Shown: positions 1 to 7,135, numbered from the stretch's first letter. The stretch: DNA of 10,133 nucleotides from JANNFX01 sp031380225 (GCA_031380225.1 JANNFX010000178.1:1-10133), one strand, 5' to 3'. Program-made: numbers and translations. Notes: generated by a model from the letters alone, not told the origin.

Positions 1-308
1 CATTTCGCCGCGGGCTCGACGACAGTACAAGGGCGTTCATTCACGAACTCCATAACGGCTGGTTTGCTGTCCGATCGCGTGCCGGGAAAATTTGTTCATC
101 GATCGACGGGGAGCGAGTGATACCAGCGGTCAAAAGTTTTAACCCGCCTCGAGGCTGGCGGCGCGCGGCGGCCGGCTCGCGCGACCACTTGGAAGTCCCC
201 TTGCGGGGGAACGCGTGTCGCCGGGCGCAAAGCGAAGAACGATACCGGCGCGCCTTCCAGAAATGGAAGAGTCAAAACTTTGGCGTGCCGGTATGACCCG
301 CACCGGCC
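1..308. other. Structured intergenic region without a protein gene
   Basis: I see no credible coding region here. Inverted repeats are frequent: CCGCC/GGCGG around 144-161, the palindrome GCCTCGAGGC at 146-155, TCCCC/GGGGA at 196-210, a 13-bp helix at 242-294 and a terminator-like hairpin at 287-307. Most of the stretch from about 145 to 240 is very GC-rich. CAT at positions 1-3 would be an ATG on the minus strand, so a leftward gene could begin at the left edge, but with three bases visible this cannot be tested. The region is also the 3' flank of the leftward M15 peptidase gene. A plus-strand small RNA ending at the T-run near 317 is possible; I found no convincing promoter for it. Confidence 0.6.
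242..294 (+). other. 13-bp helix enclosing a GAAA-capped hairpin
   Basis: Positions 242-254 (ATACCGGCGCGCC) pair with 282-294 (GGCGTGCCGGTAT) over 13 consecutive pairs. One of these is a G.U wobble (250/286) if the RNA is read from the plus strand. Stacked directly inside is TTCCA-GAAA-TGGAA (255-268), a 5-bp stem with a GNRA-type tetraloop, followed by an unpaired 13-nt linker (269-281). On the minus strand the same site would have an A.C mismatch and a TTTC loop, so the plus strand is the better RNA. It could alternatively be a REP-like palindromic element or part of the M15 gene's 3' end. I do not recognise it as a known RNA family. Confidence 0.55.
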
Positions 309-317
309 TCATTTTTT
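287..317 (+). terminator. Rho-independent-like terminator, rightward
   Basis: GCCGGT (287-292) and ACCGGC (302-307) form a perfect 6-bp stem with a 9-nt loop, followed after four bases by TTTTTT (312-317). This would terminate transcripts coming from the left and keep them from running antisense into the M15 gene, whose last codons lie under the T-run. The 5' arm GCCGGT is also part of the right arm of the 242-294 helix, so the two structures exclude each other. The four-base gap before the T-run weakens the call. The six Ts are also simply the lysine codons of the M15 C-terminus, so chance is possible. No rightward gene is visible to its left. Confidence 0.4.
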
Positions 318-1154
318 CTCAGGTGGCATCAATTCAGGCCGGTATTCGAAGTGCATGGTGTCGTAGTGGTGCCATTTGCCACCCCATATGAAGCCGTGCT
401 TTTCGAACACACGCACGATCTCCATCGGAATCTCGTTTTTGTACGTGATGGGACCATCGGGGCCGCTTTTGGCCCACCGCCAATAATGCGCGTGTTTGGT
501 CGAAATATCGATGGCGATGCCTTGCCCATGGGCGGAGACGCGCGTGGTGCCGGCGATGACGCGGCAGACGAATGTGCCCTCGCTCGGGAACAGGAATTTG
601 TCGAGCGCAGCCGGCAGCGCGTCGAGTTCGGCTGAGACCGCTGTTAGAGCAGCAGCGGCGCCGTTGGCTTTTGCGAACTTAAGTTTCTCGCCCGATTTTT
701 TCGGCAGCCAAACGACGTCGACGAGTTGTTTTGCGGTCTCGCCTTTGCGGCAGTCGCCGTACATTTTTTGGAAGAACGCTTCGTTGCGGGCGCGGCCGGG
801 ATCGCTGTCTTTGGCGGGCGGTGCTGCCAGTTCGCCCGGCACATACGGCACCTGGAACATGTCCTCGATATCGGGATCGCCGAGCCAGGCCTCGAAGGGT
901 TTGACGCCCTTGCCGTCATCGATCGGAGATGAGGTACCGTTTTTCCAAACCAACTGATCACCGTCGAAGGATTTGAGAAAGTCGGGATAGGCGGCAAGCA
1001 GCCTGGCGCGGTTTGTCGAATCGAGTTCGCCAGCTTGGACGGCGGTCCAGGTGAGCGCCATCGCGGCGACAAATACTGAAGCTGCGGTCGATATCCGCTC
1101 CAGTGTGTAGCGTAGCGCCAGGTTCAAAGCGACCCGGCTAAAGGTGATTTTCAT
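309..1154 (-). CDS. Exported M15-family (VanY/D-Ala-D-Ala carboxypeptidase-like) metallopeptidase
   Basis: This is a 281-aa protein predicted to cleave peptidoglycan peptide stems outside the cytoplasm. ATG at 1154 is preferred over a TTG one codon upstream because GAGA lies seven bases before it. A hydrophobic segment at about residues 22-40 ending in AVQA-GE looks like a signal peptide with a long, positively charged N-region, or an uncleaved anchor. The M15 signature is near the C-terminus: Ser207-Ala-His209 followed by Asp216 in SAHGQGIAID, then His268 in YDTMHFEYRPE. His209, Asp216 and His268 would bind zinc. Asp265 occupies the place three residues before the last histidine where the family's acidic catalytic residue sits. 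Cys135 and Cys197 could form a disulfide. The roughly 190 residues ahead of the catalytic motifs carry no motif I recognise. The gene is divergent from ppx. Peptidase family: confident; exact substrate (D,D-, L,D- or another peptide bond): unknown. Confidence 0.85.
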   Translation of the reverse strand: MKITFSRVALNLALRYTLERISTAASVFVAAMALTWTAVQAGELDSTNRARLLAAYPDFLKSFDGDQLVWKNGTSSPIDDGKGVKPFEAWLGDPDIEDMFQVPYVPGELAAPPAKDSDPGRARNEAFFQKMYGDCRKGETAKQLVDVVWLPKKSGEKLKFAKANGAAAALTAVSAELDALPAALDKFLFPSEGTFVCRVIAGTTRVSAHGQGIAIDISTKHAHYWRWAKSGPDGPITYKNEIPMEIVRVFEKHGFIWGGKWHHYDTMHFEYRPELMPPEKK

Positions 1155-1177
1155 CAATTATTCTCGTGAGTTATGGC

Positions 1178-1186
1178 ATTTTATCA
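1178..1186 (-). promoter_or_regulatory. Candidate extended -10 promoter for the M15 peptidase gene
   Basis: Read leftward, the sequence is TGATAAAAT: a TGn extension followed by TAAAAT (five of six matches to TATAAT). It lies about 24 nt ahead of the ATG at 1154, which would give a short leader carrying the GAGA ribosome-binding site. No good -35 hexamer sits at 16-18 nt, which is tolerated by extended -10 promoters. Assigned by eye. Confidence 0.4.
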
Positions 1187-1229
1187 GAAGCTAGAATTGC
1201 GAATGTGAGTCAGCGTTACGTAGTTTGTC

Positions 1230-1257
1230 TTTACGCGCTCTCAACCAATGATACACT
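1230..1257 (+). promoter_or_regulatory. Candidate sigma-70-type promoter for ppx-rlmE
   Basis: TTTACG (1230-1235) and TACACT (1252-1257) each match the consensus hexamers at four of six positions and are 16 nt apart. Transcription would begin near 1264. That would exclude the most upstream possible start (GTG 1166) and fit the ATG at 1277 or a later codon. The match is weak and the call rests on position. Confidence 0.25.
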
Positions 1258-1276
1258 CGGCGCCAACTTTAACCAG

Positions 1277-2560
1277 ATGCAGCCTGCTGTGAGGTCGTGT
1301 GGGGCAGATTTGCCCCCGAGGCCGGACCCGGGCCTGGGGAACGCCGTGACCGGGTATCAGAATGACCGGGGTCCAAAGGACCCCTTTTCGCCTCAACCCG
1401 GTTTAGTGTCCGGCACTGGATCTGGCCACGTCCCAGGCGTTGTTCAAGCCGCTGTTTCGGAACCGTCTGCGCCGCAAAGTGGCTCCAACAATTGGGGCGA
1501 CGAGGACGGCGCTCCCCCCTATCGTCCAATGACCTACGGCGCACTGGATCTCGGTACCAATAACTGCCGCTTGCTGCTCGCCAAACCTTCGCGGCGCGGC
1601 TTCATGGTCGTCGATGCATTCTCGCGTATCATCCGGCTTGGAGAGGGCGTGTCGCAATCTGGACGATTGTCAGATGCAGCGATGAACCGAACCATTGACG
1701 CACTCAAAGTTTGCGCGGCAAAACTGGCACGCAGCGGAACAACGCGCGCGCGCTGCGTTGCCACCGAAGCCTGCCGGGCTGCACAAAATGGCGAAGAATT
1801 TCTCGAACGCGTCAAGCGTGAGCTCGGTTTGAAAATCGAAGTCTTAAGCCGTGAATCGGAAGCCAGCCTGGCCGTTGCGGGCTGCGCAACGTTGATCGAT
1901 TTCCGGTCTGACTATGTGCTGGTGTTCGATATCGGTGGTGGCTCGTCAGAATTGGTGTGGCTCGATTTGACTGGCACACAAATTGACGACGACGGCAACA
2001 GCCGCCAGCCAATTGAAAAGTCGATTGCGGCTTGGACATCGTTGCCAACCGGCGTCGTCACGCTGGCTGAAAAGTTTGGTGGCAAGCACGTCACGGCGGA
2101 AATTTTTGAGGCGATGGTCGCTCACGTTGAAGGATTGATCCGGCCGTTCGAAAACATGCACCGGTTCCGCCAACGCGTGAGCAGTGCCGACGTTCATATG
2201 CTTGGAACCTCTGGCACGGTGACAACTGTGGCCGGCATTTATCTGAAGCTGCCGCGCTATGATAGGTCGCGCGTCGATGGCTGCTGGCTGAACGTGCCGG
2301 ACGTGCGCAATGTGACGATGCGGCTCGTCAATCATAGCTACGATGAGCGCGTGGCCGAGCCGTGCATTGGGCCGGAGCGCGCCGATTTGGTGCTCGCAGG
2401 TTGCGCAATCCTCGAAGCAATACTGAGAACCTGGCCGTCAGAGCGGTTGCGCGTCGCCGATCGTGGATTGCGTGAAGGCATTCTGACAACACTTATGACC
2501 GAAGACGGCGTCTATCGCTCAAGCCGCCGGCGTCGCAACGGCGGTAATGGCCGGCGATGA
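1277..2560 (+). CDS. ppx: Ppx/GppA-family exopolyphosphatase / pppGpp phosphohydrolase
   Basis: This is an ASKHA-fold phosphatase that hydrolyses terminal phosphates of inorganic polyphosphate and/or converts pppGpp to ppGpp. The conserved domain begins at MTYGALDLGTNN (ATG at 1529) with the first phosphate loop. The second phosphate motif DIGGGSSEL is encoded near 1927-1953, GTSGTVTTVAG near 2204-2236, and DRGLREGIL near 2459-2485. A Glu in the ESEASL stretch (about 1855-1872) lies where the family's catalytic Glu is expected. The reading frame is open back to GTG 1166, with further candidate starts at ATG 1277, GTG 1289, GTG 1406 and ATG 1529. None has a clear Shine-Dalgarno sequence. ATG 1277 was chosen (427 aa) because it lies just downstream of a possible promoter; homologues in this class commonly carry a disordered Pro/Gly-rich extension like the one here. 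The stop codon overlaps the rlmE start. The choice between Ppx and GppA activity cannot be made from sequence. Confidence 0.87.
   Translation: MQPAVRSCGADLPPRPDPGLGNAVTGYQNDRGPKDPFSPQPGLVSGTGSGHVPGVVQAAVSEPSAPQSGSNNWGDEDGAPPYRPMTYGALDLGTNNCRLLLAKPSRRGFMVVDAFSRIIRLGEGVSQSGRLSDAAMNRTIDALKVCAAKLARSGTTRARCVATEACRAAQNGEEFLERVKRELGLKIEVLSRESEASLAVAGCATLIDFRSDYVLVFDIGGGSSELVWLDLTGTQIDDDGNSRQPIEKSIAAWTSLPTGVVTLAEKFGGKHVTAEIFEAMVAHVEGLIRPFENMHRFRQRVSSADVHMLGTSGTVTTVAGIYLKLPRYDRSRVDGCWLNVPDVRNVTMRLVNHSYDERVAEPCIGPERADLVLAGCAILEAILRTWPSERLRVADRGLREGILTTLMTEDGVYRSSRRRRNGGNGRR
1314..1388 (+). promoter_or_regulatory. Attenuator-like hairpin pair in the ppx leader or N-terminal extension
   Basis: Hairpin 1: CCCC-g-AGGCC (1314-1323) pairs with GGCCTGGGG (1331-1339), nine pairs with one bulged G; its loop is GGACCCG. 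Hairpin 2: GGGGTCC (1368-1374), loop AAA, GGACCCC (1378-1384), then TTTT (1385-1388), which has the form of an intrinsic terminator. The loop of hairpin 1 (GGACCC, 1324-1329) repeats the 3' arm of hairpin 2, so it could pair with 1369-1374 and block hairpin 2. If translation starts at 1406 or 1529 this would lie in the mRNA leader. If it starts at 1277 the structure is inside coding sequence and may be a by-product of Gly/Pro/Asp codons. The reading frame through it is open and looks plausible as protein. Confidence 0.3.
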
Positions 2561-3270
2561 CCAAAAAACCAACCAAAGGCCCCAAGGGTCCAGGTGGCGG
2601 GCAGCGTGATTTGCGCGTCGCCTTGAAGACGGCGCGCAGCCGGACGCCATCGTCACAGCGTTGGCTGGAACGGCAATTGAACGATCCCTATGTGGCGGCG
2701 GCACAGCGCGATGGGTTCCGCTCGCGCGCGGCCTACAAATTACGAGAGATCGACGACAAGTATCATTTCCTGAAATCGGGTCATCGCGTTGTCGACCTTG
2801 GCGCGGCGCCAGGCGGATGGAGTCAAATTGCAGCCGAACGCGTGCAATCGATCGGAGGCAAGGGGCAGGTCGTTGCCATCGACTATCTCGGCATGGAACC
2901 GCTTGCCGGAGCCGAAGTGATTGAACTCGATTTCACTGCTGAAGGTGCGGAAAGCCGGCTCATTTCAATGTTGCGTGGTGGGCGTGCCAATGTCGTGTTG
3001 TCCGATATGGCCGCACCAACCATGGGGCACAAAGCCACCGATCACATCCGCATTATGGCGCTTGCGGAAGCGGCGGCTCATTTTGCCTGTGATGTCCTTG
3101 AGCCTGGCGGTGTGTTTCTCTCAAAAGTCTTACAAGGTGGCGCCGAGCGCGACTTGCTCGATCTCCTGAAAACCTCATTTACAACGGTGCGGCATGTCAA
3201 GCCACCTGCAAGCCGGGCCGATTCAGCTGAGCTATACGTGCTGGCGACAGGGTTTCGCGGCAAGAGTTGA
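2557..3270 (+). CDS. rlmE: 23S rRNA (uridine-2552-2'-O)-methyltransferase RlmE (FtsJ/RrmJ)
   Basis: This 237-aa, SAM-dependent cytoplasmic enzyme methylates the 2'-OH of U2552 in the A-loop of 23S rRNA, a late step in 50S assembly. The SAM-binding loop is VVDLGAAPGGWSQ (residues 78-90). The K-D-K-E catalytic tetrad of the family is complete: Lys61 (SRAAYKL), Asp150 (LSDMAAP), Lys190 (FLSKV) and Glu225 (SAELYVLATG), with spacing close to that of E. coli RrmJ. The first 35 residues are a basic Lys/Gly/Pro-rich tail longer than in E. coli and common in alphaproteobacterial members. The ATG overlaps the ppx stop as ATGA, so translational coupling with ppx is likely. The gene is intact and no oddity is seen. 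Confidence 0.96.
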   Translation: MTKKPTKGPKGPGGGQRDLRVALKTARSRTPSSQRWLERQLNDPYVAAAQRDGFRSRAAYKLREIDDKYHFLKSGHRVVDLGAAPGGWSQIAAERVQSIGGKGQVVAIDYLGMEPLAGAEVIELDFTAEGAESRLISMLRGGRANVVLSDMAAPTMGHKATDHIRIMALAEAAAHFACDVLEPGGVFLSKVLQGGAERDLLDLLKTSFTTVRHVKPPASRADSAELYVLATGFRGKS

Positions 3271-3319
3271 GTTCTGCCAGCAAGTTGAGCTAAATCGCGG
3301 CTAGGGACGTATCTCTCGT

Positions 3320-4720
3320 ATGACCGATCAGCCGCCGACCGCAATTAAATCCGCGCGCCCACCGGCAAAGTTCGTCACCGGATCGTTACTGCGTCACATC
3401 CTAGTTATGACTGGAACTGGTGCGGTCGGCTTAGTTGCAATCTTCGCTGGCGACTTTGCCAACATTCTATTTCTGTCTTGGCTTAAAGACGAGGCTGTTG
3501 TCGCCGCTGTCGGTTATGGCAGCGCGATTGTGTTTTTCACGATCTCAATCGGCATCGGATTGTCGATTGCCGCATCGGCTCTGGTCTCGCCAGCGTTAGG
3601 CGCTGGGCAATTGGTGCGCGCGCGCCGGCTGTCGGTCAATTCACACCTCGCTGCGGTCATCGTTGCCGTCGTTGCAAGCCTTGTGGTTTGGCTTCTGTGT
3701 CCGAAAATTCTGACTTTGTTAGGTGCAACAGGCCGGACCCATGAGTTGGCCGCGCGCTATCTCAATATCCTCGTGCCGTCGCTGCCGTTTCTCGCGTCCG
3801 CTATGACGTCGGCTGCAGTTTTGCGGTCCGCTGGCGATGCACGCCGCGCCATGAACATCACACTTTCAATTGCGATCGTGAACACAATCCTCGATCCCAT
3901 TCTCATCTATTGGCTTGGCCTCGGGATTGAAGGCGCGGCGATTGCGTCGTTCATTGCGCGCATGGTGTCGATGGCGATTGGGCTTGATGCAGTCATCCGC
4001 ATCCATGATCTCATGGGACCACCAAGCCTGATGCGGTTGCGCGCCGATCTACCAAAACTCGCAGCTATCGCAGTGCCGGCAATATTGACGAATGTCGCCA
4101 GTCCGGTTGCGAACGGATATGTGACGGCAGCGATTGCTGCGTACGGCGATAGCGCCGTTGCAGGCTTTACGGTCATCGGCCGCATTGTGCCGCTAGCGTT
4201 TGGTGCAATTTATGCTCTATCGGGGTCTATCGGTCCAATTTTGGGCCAGAACTTCGGCGCCGGAGATGGGGACCGTCTTCGGCACGCGTTTACGTTATCC
4301 TTGATGGTGAACGCGGCTTTTACGCTCGCGGCATGGATCGCACTCGCTGTCCTCGCAGTTCCCCTGACGAAAGTCCTGCACACGACGGGCGAGGCGGCCG
4401 AACTCGTCGTGCTGTACTGCCGCTGGATCTCGCCATTGTTCGTATTCATGGGAGCTTTGTTCGTCTCCAATGCTGCCTTCAACACCCTCGGACGGCCTCG
4501 AACCTCAACACTATTAAATTGGGGCCGGGCGACACTTGGAACGGTTCCAACTGCGATGGCCGGCGGCGCCATGGCTGGCGCAGCAGGTGTCTTGTGGGGC
4601 TTCATGTTGGGCGGTATTGTCTTCGGCGTGCTAGCGGTCTGGATGGGCTATCGTTTGATCAGGGAGATTTCCCCTGAAAAGACTGTGCAACCTGTATTTC
4701 AGCACCAAGAAACCGTATAG
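3320..4720 (+). CDS. MATE-family multidrug/cation antiporter
   Basis: This 466-aa inner-membrane protein has about twelve hydrophobic segments, the usual size for MATE transporters, which export cationic drugs or metabolites in exchange for Na+ or H+. Conserved family stretches are visible in both halves. They are the SALVSPALGAGQ loop (residues 86-97) with LRSAGDARRAMN (168-179), and SGSIGPILGQNFGAG (301-315) with FNTLGRPRTS (387-396). The sequence begins 49 nt after the rlmE stop with no terminator between, so it is probably co-transcribed with ppx-rlmE. GGGACG lies ahead of the ATG but about 10 nt away. Substrate and coupling ion cannot be told from the sequence. The C-terminal tail after the last membrane segment is short. 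Confidence 0.92.
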   Translation: MTDQPPTAIKSARPPAKFVTGSLLRHILVMTGTGAVGLVAIFAGDFANILFLSWLKDEAVVAAVGYGSAIVFFTISIGIGLSIAASALVSPALGAGQLVRARRLSVNSHLAAVIVAVVASLVVWLLCPKILTLLGATGRTHELAARYLNILVPSLPFLASAMTSAAVLRSAGDARRAMNITLSIAIVNTILDPILIYWLGLGIEGAAIASFIARMVSMAIGLDAVIRIHDLMGPPSLMRLRADLPKLAAIAVPAILTNVASPVANGYVTAAIAAYGDSAVAGFTVIGRIVPLAFGAIYALSGSIGPILGQNFGAGDGDRLRHAFTLSLMVNAAFTLAAWIALAVLAVPLTKVLHTTGEAAELVVLYCRWISPLFVFMGALFVSNAAFNTLGRPRTSTLLNWGRATLGTVPTAMAGGAMAGAAGVLWGFMLGGIVFGVLAVWMGYRLIREISPEKTVQPVFQHQETV

Positions 4721-4839
4721 ACACAAAAATAGTATTCTGAGTTCGGCTTCGAAGCGGACTTAATTTCGGGGTATCCGCCACAAGACGTGCCGAGACGCGA
4801 CCGTCGAGACACAATACGTGCCGGGGCATTGGGACGAAA

Positions 4840-6837
4840 TTGGCCATCTCGCTTAATTTATCGGGGCTGAGAACGCGCTGGCGGCTGATGCTGCTGGAGT
4901 TGCCGCGCTATACCAAGCGCACACTCCTGGTTTTGATGGACCTGACCCTGCTTGGCTTAGCGCTGTGGGGTTCCATCTCACTCCGCTACGGAGAGTATTA
5001 CGCTCCCGACAATTGGGGCGCGACGCTGCTGATGATCGCGGGTCCACTGATTACCGTCGGTGTGTTTGGTTGGATCGGTCTTTATCGACTGGTGACCCGC
5101 TACATCTCCTACCGCGGCACGCTTCAAATTTTTGCCGGTGTCGCGACATCGGTCATGATGTGGTCGTTGCTGGTTTTCATGTCGGGCCAGCTCGGTGTTC
5201 CTCGATCATCCATCCTACTTTATGGATTTGTCGCTGCTGCTTTGATCGCCTTGTCGCGGCAAGCGGCTGGCATGATCTTGAAGTCTGCTGGCATCGCTGT
5301 TCCAAATTATGTCGATGACCGCGATCGTAAACCCGTTTTGATTTACGGCGCTGGGCCGATGGGGGTGCAGCTTTTGGAATCGCTGCGCGGCGCACGTGAC
5401 CGCGAAGCCATTGGCTTCATTGACGATTCCCCGACGCTCTGGGGTCAATACATCAGCGGCGTAAAAGTCTATCGCCCCGAAAAATTAGAGCACATGATCC
5501 GCCGTCAGGGCGCGCGCGAAGTGCTGCTGGCACTGCCAGGGTCGCACCGCCGTGAGCGCCGTCAAATCTTGCAGGAACTCGAACGCTATCAGGTTGAGGT
5601 CAAGGTTTTGCCGGCCTACGAGGATTTGACCTCGGGCCGCGTTGGCGTGCAGGATTTACGTCCCGTCGATGTTGGCGAATTGCTCGGCCGCGAGCCTGTG
5701 CAACCTAACCCCGAGCTATTGTCGCGCAATACCAAAGACAAATCGATTTTAGTGACCGGTGCTGGCGGTTCGATTGGGTCAGAGCTGGTTCGCCAAATCC
5801 TGAAGCAGTTGCCGTCCAGGCTGGTGCTGTTGGATTCTTCGGAAGTCGCACTCTATGAAATTGATATTGAAGTTCATCAGCGCGTCGCTGAACTGCCGGC
5901 CGATCAGCCGCGCCCCGAAATTGTGAGCGTGCTCGGCTCGGTGCTTGATCAAGTCTTGGTGTCGGATGTCATGCGAGCTAATAGAACTGAAACCGTCTAT
6001 CACGCCGCCGCCTACAAGCATGTACCGATTGTCGAGCACAATCCAATTGCCGGTCTCAACAACAACGTGTTTGGGACGACAGTCGTGGCCGAGTGCGCTC
6101 GCAGCAATAACGTTGAGCGCGTCGTTTTGATTTCAACGGATAAGGCAGTCCGGCCGACCAACGTCATGGGTGCCTCAAAGCGTCTGGCGGAACTGGTGTT
6201 GCAGGCCCACGCGGCTGACAATTCGAAGACCGTGTTCACGATGGTCCGCTTCGGCAACGTGCTCGACAGTTCGGGATCGGTCGTACGCCGGTTCCGTAAG
6301 CAAATTGAAAGTGGTGGTCCGGTCACCGTTACGCATAAGGATATTGAGCGCTACTTCATGTCGATCCCTGAAGCAGCCGAACTCGTTATTCAAGCCGGTG
6401 CGATGGCCAAGGGCGGCGAAGTGTTCGTGCTGCACATGGGTGAGCCGGTTAAGATCGAAGCGCTGGCGCGGCTCATGATACATCTGTCGGGTCTTGAAAT
6501 TCGCGATGAGACCAATCCGCAAGGCGATATTTCGATTGTTTATTCGGGTCTGCGTCCGGGCGAAAAACTCTACGAAGAACTGTTGATTGGGGCCAATACG
6601 ACCGGCACAGAGCATCCCCGCATTTGGACATCAGGCGAACCGCATTTGGCGCCTGAAATTTTGCAGCATGAGCTTGAAGTTTTGCACGCGGCCATGACCG
6701 CGCGCGATGTCGAGGCGATTCAGGGATTACTGCTGCGCACGGTTGAAGGCTATAGTCCTAACGCAGATGCCGTCCGCGCTGCCGAGGAGATCACTGGCGA
6801 AGCCGCTTGGAGCGGCGCGACTCAGACCCTGCATTAA
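4840..6837 (+). CDS. Membrane-anchored nucleotide-sugar 4,6-dehydratase (WbpM/CapD/PglF type)
   Basis: This 665-aa protein belongs to the large UDP-GlcNAc-type 4,6-dehydratases that start synthesis of modified sugars for O-antigen, capsule or protein glycans. Four hydrophobic segments occupy about residues 28-48, 62-82, 95-115 and 123-142. A first Rossmann-like domain starts at VLIYGAGPMG (166-175). The catalytic SDR domain starts at VTGAGGSIGSE (305-315) and continues through YHAAAYKHVPIVE. It carries the STDK motif (432-435) and MGASK (443-447). Met443 stands where ordinary SDR enzymes have Tyr, as described for the WbpM group, so this is a class trait and not a defect. TTG 4840 has GGGA five bases upstream; ATG 4888, which would still keep the first membrane segment, is the alternative. 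There is no glycosyltransferase or sugar-modifying gene next to it in this window. It is separated from the MATE gene by 119 nt without a clear terminator or promoter. The exact sugar substrate is unknown. Confidence 0.93.
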   Translation: MAISLNLSGLRTRWRLMLLELPRYTKRTLLVLMDLTLLGLALWGSISLRYGEYYAPDNWGATLLMIAGPLITVGVFGWIGLYRLVTRYISYRGTLQIFAGVATSVMMWSLLVFMSGQLGVPRSSILLYGFVAAALIALSRQAAGMILKSAGIAVPNYVDDRDRKPVLIYGAGPMGVQLLESLRGARDREAIGFIDDSPTLWGQYISGVKVYRPEKLEHMIRRQGAREVLLALPGSHRRERRQILQELERYQVEVKVLPAYEDLTSGRVGVQDLRPVDVGELLGREPVQPNPELLSRNTKDKSILVTGAGGSIGSELVRQILKQLPSRLVLLDSSEVALYEIDIEVHQRVAELPADQPRPEIVSVLGSVLDQVLVSDVMRANRTETVYHAAAYKHVPIVEHNPIAGLNNNVFGTTVVAECARSNNVERVVLISTDKAVRPTNVMGASKRLAELVLQAHAADNSKTVFTMVRFGNVLDSSGSVVRRFRKQIESGGPVTVTHKDIERYFMSIPEAAELVIQAGAMAKGGEVFVLHMGEPVKIEALARLMIHLSGLEIRDETNPQGDISIVYSGLRPGEKLYEELLIGANTTGTEHPRIWTSGEPHLAPEILQHELEVLHAAMTARDVEAIQGLLLRTVEGYSPNADAVRAAEEITGEAAWSGATQTLH

Positions 6838-7061
6838 AACGCGCGAAAGTTATCCCCGCGGTTAGGGCGCAAAGTATTCTGGAGAGTTGGCCTTCGATTA
6901 TCCGACATAACTTCTTGAAATTAATGACAAAAAGTATTATTTTAATTGCCAGCGCAACGCTGATCTGATACGTTTATGGTGTACTCGGCGAGTGGCGCCG
7001 GATTGGCGCTAACGCCGCCTTCACAATGCCAGCAAATTCCCCTATTGGATGCGTGCCGGTC
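6838..7061. other. Intergenic region with an AT-rich island
   Basis: This 224-nt gap follows the dehydratase stop. Positions about 6905-6948 are strikingly AT-rich against the GC-rich background. They contain TTGAAA (6915-6920) and TATTTT (6938-6943) 17 nt apart, a possible rightward promoter or upstream activating patch. No convincing terminator for the dehydratase gene was found; the short GGCG/CGCC repeat near 7005-7016 lacks a T-run. The right end carries the likely tRNA-Gly promoter. Confidence 0.5.
7020..7048 (+). promoter_or_regulatory. Likely tRNA-Gly promoter
   Basis: TTCACA (7020-7025, five of six to TTGACA) and TATTGG (7043-7048, TAT conserved) are separated by 17 nt. Initiation would fall near 7055, a few bases before the mature tRNA 5' end at 7062. 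The -10 element is poor; placement is the main support. Confidence 0.45.
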
Positions 7062-7135
7062 GCGGGCGTAGCTCAATGGTAGAGCAACAGTTTTCCAAAC
7101 TGATGACGAGGGTTCGATTCCCTTCGCCCGCTCCA
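7062..7135 (+). tRNA. tRNA-Gly (anticodon TCC)
   Basis: The cloverleaf is complete. Acceptor arm GCGGGCG pairs with CGCCCGC (7125-7131). The D arm is GCTC/GAGC, the anticodon loop TTTCCAA gives anticodon TCC, and the T arm contains GGTTCGATTCC. The 3' CCA is encoded (7133-7135). It decodes GGA and probably GGG. One mismatch closes the base of the anticodon stem. It ends 5 nt from the stop codon of the convergent small gene. Confidence 0.97.

Noticed and set aside
286..298. 13-base sequence TGCCGGTATGACC repeated at 8367-8379
   Set aside because: About one exact 13-base repeat is expected by chance in 10 kb, and the flanks do not extend the match.
1..308. Known structured RNA (RNase P, tmRNA, SRP, 6S or common riboswitch)
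   Set aside because: None of the conserved signatures I know for these families could be matched on either strand.
351..957. Rightward open frames overlapping the M15 peptidase gene
   Set aside because: They are shadows of the leftward gene, which has intact family motifs; the rightward translations show no recognisable domain.
6175..6615. Long leftward frame within the dehydratase gene
   Set aside because: It is antisense to the conserved catalytic domain and lacks any family signature; typical GC-rich shadow frame.
7062..7135. tRNA-Gly as an integration site of a mobile element
   Set aside because: No integrase gene and no second copy of the tRNA 3' end were seen in the window.
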